The notes beneath the pieces are model-generated. The model was given only the letters and a program-made list of their open reading frames with translations, did no database searches and was not told where the DNA came from. The position numbers and the translations under genes are program-made. Of a DNA stretch of 38,162 bases, positions 32,419 to 38,162 are shown piece after piece (positions within the stretch are counted from its first letter, which is position 1; the number at the start of each line of letters is the position of its first letter). Origin of the DNA: Alphaproteobacteria bacterium (GTDB lineage Bacteria > Pseudomonadota > Alphaproteobacteria > Thalassobaculales > Thalassobaculaceae); the NCBI GenBank assembly GCA_024742605.1, contig JANSYC010000036.1, forward strand, positions 1 to 38,162, in the 5' to 3' direction.

Positions 32419-34424
32419 GACAGCACTCCCATCTCGGTCAGCATGCCGCGCAACGTGGCGAGCGTGTCGTCGCCCGCGAAGATAAACCCGTCCACCCCGG
32501 CGTCACGCAGCGCCTGTTCGCGCTCGCCCGGACGTCCGGCCAGCACCACCCTGGTGGCGCCGCCCGTTTTTAGGGCCCGGGCCACGGCTTCAGCTTGGTC
32601 GTCGTATAGATTATCACTGGAGCAGATCACCGCCAAACCGGTCACCGCGCCGAGATCGTCTGCAGCGCCGATTTCCAGATCCTCCACCCCGATCCCGCCG
32701 GCTCCCAGATAGTTCCGCGCGAAGGTGGCGCGTGCGGTGAAATCGGCCGGACGGCCGATCTCGATCAGGGTCGCGGTGGGACGGGTCGTGGCTGCGTCAC
32801 AGGCATCGCGAAGCGCTTCGAACGCCTCTCCGAGCCGATGTGCGGCAAGCGGCTGGATCGAGAACCCGGCCCCTTTCGGTGTCAGATCTGCGACCGAGGC
32901 GCCGTCGAACGCGGCGACCACGCGGGTTTGGAAATCTGCGTCTGGGAGGATGCTGACTCGGGCCCCAATCCCTGTGCGCGCCGTTTCGGCCAGTGCTGCC
33001 AGATCCGGCTGAACCACATCCGCCGGAACCTCATCGACTTTCGGAAACGTATTGATGCCGGTCAGCTCGATCCGCCGCTTGGCGATCTGACGTTCCTTCG
33101 TCGACCAGGCTGCTGCACAATCCTCGACGACCTTTCCGGATATCAGGGCCTGCGCCAAGCCGCCTGCATGCTCAATCTCCTGGAATTTCTCCCAGGCAAT
33201 CTGGGCCAGATCCTGGGTCAGCCTTTCGACATACCAGCTGCCGCCTGCCGGATCGATCACCCGGGCCAGGTGGCTCTCCTCCAGCAGCAGGAGCTGTGTG
33301 TTGCGGGCCGCCCGCCTGGCGAAGCCGTCCGGCAGTCCGAGGGCGTCGGTATAGGGCGGGACCGTGATGCTGTCGGCGCCGCCGGTGGCTGCAGCAAAGG
33401 TTGCCACTGTCACCCGCAACATGTTCACCCAGGCATCCCGTTGAGAGAGGTTCCGGGCGGCCGTGGTGGTGTGCAGGCGCATGCTGCGTGCCTCTTCGGC
33501 CACGCCGGAGGCCTCCAAGATCCGCGCCCACAGCATGCGGGCCGCCCGCAGTTTCGCGATGCCCAGGAACACGTCCACGCCGGTCGGCAGGGTGAACTGA
33601 ATCTGCCGCGCCGCGTCCGTCGGAGCGAGACCTTCCGTCTCCATCGCGCGCAGATAGGCGACACCGGTCGCCATCGCATAGGCCAGATCCATCGCCTCGT
33701 CGGCACCCGCGTCGTGATAGGGTGTGCTGTCCACCGAAAGGCTGGTCGCGTTCGGGTAGGTGGCGTGGGTGTGGGCGGCAAGCCGGGCGGCGCGCGCGAC
33801 CGCCGCGTCGACGGGTTCATGGAGTTTACCTTCGGCGGCCAGCGCGCCCAGCGGGTCTGCGCCGAAATGGCCGTGCGCGTCGGACTCTGAGATCCCGCGC
33901 CGGCGCCAGAGGGCCGCAAGCAAGGCGGAGGCCTGCTCGAACGCGGCACCGGGACGGAGGGTGACGACGGCGGCATCCAGGAACACGCCGTTCAACGCGG
34001 TGTCCAACTGGTCGACCGTGTGGGCGAGCACGCCGTCGGCATACTCGGCGCTCGGCATGTCGGCGAGGCGCACGCTGCGGTCCAGCGCCAGCTCGATCGA
34101 GGTCACGCCCCGCTCAAGGTCGGTCAGGATGGCGGTGTTGGTCGCTTCGGGGTCGGGATGACCGTGGCGCTGCCGGACATCCCAGCCGAACCGTACCCGG
34201 TCGGCGGCGTCGGCATGCCGGGTGATGGCATCGGTATCGAACGCGCCGTCGTCCGCACCGTAGATCGGCTGAATGCGCAGACCTTCGGCGAGCGGTGTGG
34301 TCAATGCCTTCTCGAAATCCGCACCTTTCAGGGCGCTTTCGACAAGGGCGCGCCAGGCCGCGCGGTCCGCCTCGGGAAAGTCCGCCCCGAGCGAGGGTGA
34401 ATCGGTCGTGTGGTCGACGGTCAT
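32415..34424 (-). CDS. mutA: Methylmalonyl-CoA mutase small subunit
   Basis: A 669-residue homologue of MutB that lacks the cobalamin ligand motif Asp-x-His-x-x-Gly, as expected for the non-catalytic MutA partner. The barrel half resembles MutB, with [32 protein letters not shown] and [18 protein letters not shown]. The degenerate C-terminal flavodoxin-like half keeps structure but no ligand histidine. ATG 34424 follows a GGGGATGAC site; the frame extends to 34646 but overlaps the divergent gene and was not used. Together with mutB it forms the alpha-beta enzyme, translated in a coupled fashion. Confidence 0.95.
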   Translation of the reverse strand: MTVDHTTDSPSLGADFPEADRAAWRALVESALKGADFEKALTTPLAEGLRIQPIYGADDGAFDTDAITRHADAADRVRFGWDVRQRHGHPDPEATNTAILTDLERGVTSIELALDRSVRLADMPSAEYADGVLAHTVDQLDTALNGVFLDAAVVTLRPGAAFEQASALLAALWRRRGISESDAHGHFGADPLGALAAEGKLHEPVDAAVARAARLAAHTHATYPNATSLSVDSTPYHDAGADEAMDLAYAMATGVAYLRAMETEGLAPTDAARQIQFTLPTGVDVFLGIAKLRAARMLWARILEASGVAEEARSMRLHTTTAARNLSQRDAWVNMLRVTVATFAAATGGADSITVPPYTDALGLPDGFARRAARNTQLLLLEESHLARVIDPAGGSWYVERLTQDLAQIAWEKFQEIEHAGGLAQALISGKVVEDCAAAWSTKERQIAKRRIELTGINTFPKVDEVPADVVQPDLAALAETARTGIGARVSILPDADFQTRVVAAFDGASVADLTPKGAGFSIQPLAAHRLGEAFEALRDACDAATTRPTATLIEIGRPADFTARATFARNYLGAGGIGVEDLEIGAADDLGAVTGLAVICSSDNLYDDQAEAVARALKTGGATRVVLAGRPGEREQALRDAGVDGFIFAGDDTLATLRGMLTEMGVLS

Positions 34425-34621
34425 CGTGTCATCCCCGGTTTGTCGCTGCCCAATGAGATACGCGCTCGCGAAATTGCTGGCAACCGCGTCCGGCGTCCGG
34501 CGCCGGCGCGACGGGGGTCGGGGGCGAACGGTTGCGTCCTCGGACGGCTTGGCTATGGTGTCCGCCGAGCGGGGCTGGGAAGTTGATAGCTTGTCCGCAA
34601 CCACAATCGAGGAGGACGTCC

Positions 34622-35158
34622 ATGCGCAGGCTGGCGTTCGTCGCATTCATACTGGGAGCACTCATGAGCACCACCACCGGAGGGGCCGCCGCGGCGGACC
34701 CGGAAAACACCCTGTACCTGGAGCTTGAATCCGGACGCGTGGTGATCGAACTGCGGCCCGACTTGGCGCCGCAGCATGTCGCCCGCATCAAGGAGCTGTC
34801 CCGAGAAGGTTTCTATGACGGGGTTGTCTTCCACCGGGTGATCGAAGGCTTCATGGCGCAGACCGGCGATCCGACCGGCACTGGCCGGGGCGGCTCACAG
34901 AAGCCGGATCTGCCGGCCGAGTTCTCCGACGCCAACTACGGCCGGGGCACGCTTGGCATGGCGCGGTCGCAAAGCCCGAATTCCGCCAACAGCCAGTTCT
35001 TCATCTGCTTCAACGATTGCTCGTTCCTGAATGGTCAGTACACCGTCTTCGGAACCGTGACCGAGGGCATGGAGCTGGTCGACGGCATCAAGCGGGGCGA
35101 GCCGCCGCAGGATCCGGATCACATCGTCAAGATGCAGGTCGCGGCGGACGCCAAGTAA
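34622..35158 (+). CDS. Exported cyclophilin-type peptidyl-prolyl isomerase
   Basis: A 178-residue PpiA-like cyclophilin. A signal peptide (MRRLAFVAFILGALMSTTTG, cleaved near AAA-AD) puts it in the periplasm, where it would catalyse cis/trans isomerisation of proline bonds during folding. The catalytic core FHRVIEGFMAQTGDP, followed by LGMARSQSPNSANSQFFI, is complete. ATG 34622 is preceded by GAGGAGGAC. The frame is open to 34532, but the added residues have no signal. It diverges from mutA across 197 bases; I see no clear promoter in that gap beyond a GC-rich CCGGCGCCGG palindrome at 34497-34506. Confidence 0.93.
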   Translation: MRRLAFVAFILGALMSTTTGGAAAADPENTLYLELESGRVVIELRPDLAPQHVARIKELSREGFYDGVVFHRVIEGFMAQTGDPTGTGRGGSQKPDLPAEFSDANYGRGTLGMARSQSPNSANSQFFICFNDCSFLNGQYTVFGTVTEGMELVDGIKRGEPPQDPDHIVKMQVAADAK

Positions 35159-35195
35159 CGGCGTCTCCGATCACAAAAACGGAAAGGACGGCATC

Positions 35196-36206
35196 ATGAC
35201 ATCGCTCATCGCCGGAGGCTGCGGGTTTATCGGCTTGGCGACCGCCGAGCATCTTCTGGCCGCCGGTGAGGATGTCGTCCTTTTCGACCTGAACGAGTTG
35301 CATCCGGTCGCCAAGCGCCGCTTCGACGGGTTGCCGGGCGGCTACACCGTGATTCGCGGGGACATCAGGGAGGCCGGTCCGATCACCCAGGCGATCGGCG
35401 ATCACCAGATCAGGCACGTCTACTACGGGGCGGCCGTCACCTCGGGCGACGACCGGGAGCGGGAGTTCCCGGAGCTGACCATTCAGGTCAATCTGGTCGG
35501 CCTTGCCCATACCCTCAAAGCCGCGGCCAAGGCCGGGGTCGAGCGGTTGATCAACATCTCCTCCGGCGCCGCCTACGGGCACGGCGCCTTCGGGAAGACC
35601 GGCTGGAACGGCCCGCTGGACGAGTACGGCACCCGTGAGGAGCCGATCAAGATTTACGGCATGACCAAATGGGGCTCGGAGCGGCTGACCCGGCGCTATG
35701 CCGACCTCAGCGAGATGAGTGCTGTCTCGGTGCGGCTCTCCACCATATGGGGGCCGTGGGAGATCGACAGCGGGATGCGGGACACCCTGTCGGCGCCGAT
35801 GCAGACCGCGAAGCTGGCGCGCGCCGGAAAGGCTGCCATCCTGCCGCGCAAGGACCACCTGGACTGGACCTACTCGAGGCACGTCGCTGGTGCGCTTAAG
35901 GCGCTGATGACGGCACCGGCCGGGGACCTGAAGAGCGATCTTTTCAACATCACCTCCGCCAGGCAGATCGCCACCTTGGATCTCTGCCCCAAGCTGGCAG
36001 CGGCCTATCCGGAATTTTCATACAAACTGGCCGGTCTCGGGGACAGCCCGACGGTGAATCTCTGGGGCGATGCCGACCGATTTCCGATGAAACCGGATCG
36101 TTTGGCGGACGAGGCCGGACACCGTTTGCCGGATGACCTGGACGCCACCATGGATGATTTCGTCGGGTGGCTCTCGACCTATGGCGATTTCTGGGCGGAT
36201 ACCTGA
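35196..36206 (+). CDS. NAD-dependent epimerase/dehydratase family protein
   Basis: A 336-residue extended SDR. The cofactor motif GGCGFIG is at residues 7-13, an Asp follows at the end of the second strand (VVLFDLN), and the catalytic pair is Tyr and Lys in YGMTKWG, preceded by INISSGAAYG with the catalytic Ser. Relatives epimerise or dehydrate sugar nucleotides or oxidise hydroxyls; the substrate is unknown. ATG 35196 is preceded by GGAAAGGACGG. It lies 37 bases after the cyclophilin gene, so they may share a transcript, and its end abuts the EamA gene. Confidence 0.9.
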   Translation: MTSLIAGGCGFIGLATAEHLLAAGEDVVLFDLNELHPVAKRRFDGLPGGYTVIRGDIREAGPITQAIGDHQIRHVYYGAAVTSGDDREREFPELTIQVNLVGLAHTLKAAAKAGVERLINISSGAAYGHGAFGKTGWNGPLDEYGTREEPIKIYGMTKWGSERLTRRYADLSEMSAVSVRLSTIWGPWEIDSGMRDTLSAPMQTAKLARAGKAAILPRKDHLDWTYSRHVAGALKALMTAPAGDLKSDLFNITSARQIATLDLCPKLAAAYPEFSYKLAGLGDSPTVNLWGDADRFPMKPDRLADEAGHRLPDDLDATMDDFVGWLSTYGDFWADT

Positions 36207-36207
36207 T

Positions 36208-37092
36208 GTGGATCCAGAACAGGCGCGGCTCGGACGGCTGACCGGCTACGGATTGGCGCTGGCGGCCTCGCTCGGTCTCGGTCTGGCGGTGGCGGTCGCC
36301 CGGTTCGCGTTCGAGGGCGGTACCGACGGTCAGTCGGTCTCGATGGTCCGGGCCTGGTTCGTGGTCGCACTGGTGGGGGCCTGGTGTCTGGCAACCGGAC
36401 GGTCCCTGCGGGTGCCCGGCCGGGTCTGGTGGAACTGCGTCGGGCTCGGCGTGTTGCTGGCCTATATGTTCTTCGGAAATATCGGCGCGGTGCAGTTCAT
36501 CCCGGTGGGCGTGGCCGCACTCCTGTTCTTCGTCTACCCGCCGCTGGTCGCGGCGTTCACGGCGCTGCTGGATCGCCGGTTTCCCAGCCCGGTAAAGCTT
36601 CTCGCCTTTGCGATCGCCTTTGCCGGTCTGGCGGTCATGCTGGGGGTCGGAATCCAGGGCCTGAACCCGATCGGCGTGGCCATCGGCCTGGGCGCCGGCG
36701 TCGCCTGCGCGGTCAACGTCACCTGGAGCGGCCGGGTCATGGGTGGGACCGATTCCCTCGTGGTGATGTTTCACATGGCGCTGGTGGCCGCCGTCGTGCT
36801 CAGCGGGCTGGTGCTGGCGACCGGCGGGCTGACCGCACCGGTGACCTCTCTGGGGTGGATCGGGGCGGCGGGCGTGGTGATCCTGCAGGGCTGCTCGATC
36901 CCGCTGTATTTTGCCTCGATCCCGTTCATCGGGGTCGAGCGGAGCGCGCTGATCAACAACCTGCAGCCGGTCGCTTCGATCCTGTTCGCCTGGGCGGTCT
37001 TCGCCGAGGCGCTGACCCCTGCCCAGGGGATCGGCGGTGCCATGGTCCTTGGCGGCATCGTGATCCTGCAGGTGTTCGGCAAGCGCTCCTGA
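36208..37092 (+). CDS. EamA/DMT-family transporter
   Basis: A 294-residue, roughly ten-helix DMT transporter with two EamA halves; NNLQPVASILFAWAVFAEAL is the conserved second-half end. The start is read as GTG 36208, one base after the epimerase stop, because it is in frame and gives a short polar N-terminus before helix 1; the ATG at 36206 is in another frame. It is not especially close to the tandem EamA pair near the start of the window. The substrate is unknown. It converges with the DUF1491 gene with six bases between the stops. Confidence 0.86.
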   Translation: MDPEQARLGRLTGYGLALAASLGLGLAVAVARFAFEGGTDGQSVSMVRAWFVVALVGAWCLATGRSLRVPGRVWWNCVGLGVLLAYMFFGNIGAVQFIPVGVAALLFFVYPPLVAAFTALLDRRFPSPVKLLAFAIAFAGLAVMLGVGIQGLNPIGVAIGLGAGVACAVNVTWSGRVMGGTDSLVVMFHMALVAAVVLSGLVLATGGLTAPVTSLGWIGAAGVVILQGCSIPLYFASIPFIGVERSALINNLQPVASILFAWAVFAEALTPAQGIGGAMVLGGIVILQVFGKRS

Positions 37093-37098
37093 CCGTTC

Positions 37099-37437
37099 TC
37101 AGTCGTCCTCGGCCATCGGATTCCAGCCGTCGCGGTCCTCGATTTCTACCAGCCACAGATCCGGGTCGATCCGGCGCTCCCGCGCGATGTGCTCATCGGC
37201 GGCCATCTCGTCGATGACGCCATCCTTCAGCACCGAGGACCATACCACCTTGTCGTCCTCGGGCCGGCGCGACGGGGCCAGCAGGGTGCAGTCGTTCCGG
37301 CCGCGCACGATCTTGATGAAGATCGCACCCGCGTCGTCGTCGCCGCTGTGCATGACGGTCGCGAACACGCCGCGACTCGCAGCGCGTCGCACGATCGACT
37401 GCACGACGACCTTGGCTTTCAGCCTGGGTTCCGACAC
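37099..37437 (-). CDS. DUF1491 family protein
   Basis: A 112-residue protein matching the alphaproteobacterial DUF1491 family. The N-terminus EPRLKAKVVVQSIVRRAASRG and the central HSGDDDAGAIFIKIVRG are its typical blocks. It is small, soluble and acidic at the C-terminus, with no catalytic motif. The function is unknown. The start is taken as GTG 37437 with GGAGGAG six bases ahead, rather than the TTG at 37452. It diverges from the DUF2937 gene across 96 bases that contain a perfect inverted repeat. Confidence 0.82.
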   Translation of the reverse strand: MSEPRLKAKVVVQSIVRRAASRGVFATVMHSGDDDAGAIFIKIVRGRNDCTLLAPSRRPEDDKVVWSSVLKDGVIDEMAADEHIARERRIDPDLWLVEIEDRDGWNPMAEDD

Positions 37438-37484
37438 CTGGGACTCCTCCAAAGATCCGGACTATGACGCAGAGCCCGCCGAGA

Positions 37485-37504
37485 TACCAATTGTCCGATT
37501 GGTA
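37485..37504. promoter_or_regulatory. Perfect 7-bp inverted repeat between divergent genes, candidate operator
   Basis: TACCAAT, six bases, then ATTGGTA, forming a 20-base palindrome in the 96-base gap between the DUF1491 and DUF2937 genes. It ends 29 bases before the DUF2937 start. The spacing and symmetry suit a dimeric repressor of the TetR or GntR kind, but no regulator gene is adjacent. The symmetry is visible; its use is inferred. Confidence 0.5.
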
Positions 37505-37533
37505 ACCGCGGATGCCGGTGATAGCCTGCGGCA

Positions 37534-38046
37534 ATGTCAGTGATCCGTGATCTGGTTTTCCTGATTTTCGTCCTGGGGGGCGCCGTCTGCGGCAGCCAGG
37601 TGCCGGTGTTCGTCGATGCCTACGGGCAGCGTCTCGGCGGCGCGCTGGACGAACTGCGCGACGGGATCGCCGGGTTCGAGGATGCGGCCCGCAAGGCGAA
37701 CATCACGTTCGACGAGTACCGGGTCCGGTTGCGCGAGAACACCGACGAGGCGGTGCAGGGCACCGGCGCCGAGATCGACCGCCAGGTCGACCGCGCCGCA
37801 GCCTTGTCCGCCCAAAACCGCGCGCTGACCGAGGCGAGTGTCTGGACCCGGCCCTTCGTGGTGCTGACCGAGGGGGACAACCGGATCCTCTCGCGGACCT
37901 GGGAGAACTGGACTCCGACCCTGACCCTGGACCCGCGCTGGGGGCTGATCGGGCTGTTTCTGGCGTGGCTGATCCACGGCAGCATTTCCGCGCTGGTCGC
38001 GGGCCCGAAAGCGCCGCGGCGCCGCAAGGGCGGCCTGCAGACCTAG
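37534..38046 (+). CDS. DUF2937 family membrane protein
   Basis: A 170-residue protein resembling DUF2937. An N-terminal hydrophobic helix (about residues 4-20) is followed by QVPVFVDAYGQRLGGALDEL, a long amphipathic, probably coiled-coil region (residues 30-100) and a second hydrophobic helix (about 134-152), then a basic tail (PRRRKGG). It is probably an inner-membrane protein with the helical region on the periplasmic side, although topology is not certain. The function is unknown. ATG 37534 has only a weak ribosome site (TGCGGCA). It is the last gene in the window. Confidence 0.75.
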   Translation: MSVIRDLVFLIFVLGGAVCGSQVPVFVDAYGQRLGGALDELRDGIAGFEDAARKANITFDEYRVRLRENTDEAVQGTGAEIDRQVDRAAALSAQNRALTEASVWTRPFVVLTEGDNRILSRTWENWTPTLTLDPRWGLIGLFLAWLIHGSISALVAGPKAPRRRKGGLQT

Positions 38047-38060
38047 GTCCACAGATGCAA

Positions 38061-38133
38061 CGCCCTTCGACCGGCTCAGGGCGATAAATCTTTGGTTTTT
38101 TTGTGTTCCTCGTGGTTTGCCTGTCGAACCACA
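38061..38133. repeat. Dispersed intergenic repeat-like sequence with hairpin and T run
   Basis: CGCCCT, TCGACCGGCTC, then AGGGCG (38061-38083) is a perfect 6-bp stem. It is followed by ATAAATC and a seven-T run (38096-38102). The opposite strand reads CCTGAGCCGGTCGAAGG, which gives the peptide PEPVEG; sequences like this are a familiar dispersed repeat in many proteobacterial intergenic regions. The next part (TTCCTCGTGGTTTGCC) resembles another common companion segment. Besides being a repeat, the hairpin plus T run might terminate transcription behind the DUF2937 gene. Confidence 0.55.
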
Positions 38134-38136
38134 TGG

Positions 38137-38153
38137 CCCCCCCCCCCCCCCCC
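38137..38153. other. 17-base C homopolymer at the window end
   Basis: An uninterrupted run of 17 C residues nine bases before the end of the window. Such runs are rare in coding alphaproteobacterial DNA. It most likely marks a contig edge or sequencing artefact, possibly slipped; a real homopolymer tract of variable length is also possible. Confidence 0.8.
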
Positions 38154-38162
38154 GACGATGTC

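Noticed and set aside
34497-34506. CCGGCGCCGG palindrome between mutA and the cyclophilin gene
   Set aside because: Pure GC palindromes are frequent by chance in this base composition.

Overview
The window is a GC-rich, densely packed bacterial chromosome segment. A complete-looking ccoNOQP-ccoGHIS (fixNOQP-fixGHIS) region, the methylmalonyl-CoA mutase pair, a PAS_5-like regulator, an extensin-like lipoprotein, and DUF1491 and DUF2937 proteins together point to an alphaproteobacterium. It is probably a marine or soil heterotroph of the Rhodospirillales type; that placement is inferred, because no rRNA or other phylogenetic marker is present. No gene-free stretch exceeds 300 bases. No tRNA, rRNA, CRISPR array, insertion sequence or phage gene was seen.

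Region 1 (1-6734, +) is the respiratory block. It holds the 3' end of ccoN, then ccoO, ccoQ, ccoP (cbb3 oxidase) and ccoG, ccoH, ccoI, ccoS (copper delivery and assembly), mostly with 4-base overlaps. ccoQ and ccoS are short and easily missed. Region 2 (6780-10283, +) holds two translationally coupled paralogous EamA/DMT exporters, a zinc alcohol dehydrogenase and a GNAT acetyltransferase.

Region 3 (10290-18579) is accessory metabolism. A leftward operon encodes a cytoplasmic DMSO-reductase-family molybdoenzyme (BisC-like), an SDR and a four-helix membrane protein. It diverges from a two-subunit ThDP decarboxylase of the sulfopyruvate decarboxylase (ComD/ComE) type, and a perfect 10-bp inverted repeat lies between them. 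Next come a leftward DAO-type flavoenzyme with an overlapping PAS_5-like gene, and a divergent MFS transporter.

Region 4 (18778-24386) combines a phosphonate-type ABC importer (PhnD, PhnC, PhnE homologues) with a convergent operon of an SDR, a CMD-family protein, a beta-hydroxyacid dehydrogenase and a TIM-barrel isomerase-like protein. No C-P lyase, phosphonatase or phosphite dehydrogenase gene is visible, so the substrate is open. The Shine-Dalgarno sequence of the TIM-barrel gene lies inside a strong predicted intercistronic stem-loop, and the SDR lacks the usual Tyr/Lys catalytic residues. These are among the more unusual features here.

Region 5 (24508-28715, +) reads as a hydantoin/carbamoyl-amide utilisation unit: an exported dienelactone-hydrolase-like protein, a PanE-like reductase, a D-hydantoinase-type amidohydrolase and an N-carbamoyl-D-amino acid hydrolase with an intact Glu-Lys-Cys triad. 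Region 6 (28748-38046) is more housekeeping in character: extensin-like lipoprotein, TlyA rRNA methyltransferase, methylmalonyl-CoA mutase mutA/mutB, an exported cyclophilin, an NAD-dependent epimerase, a third EamA transporter, DUF1491 and DUF2937. The window ends in a dispersed-repeat-like sequence and a 17-base C run that probably marks a contig edge.

Convergent neighbours are packed very tightly, with gaps of 6 to 32 bases and one pair of overlapping stop codons. Start codons were chosen from Shine-Dalgarno spacing, stop/start overlaps and the usual family N-termini. Functional calls rest on motif recognition by eye; no database search was run.
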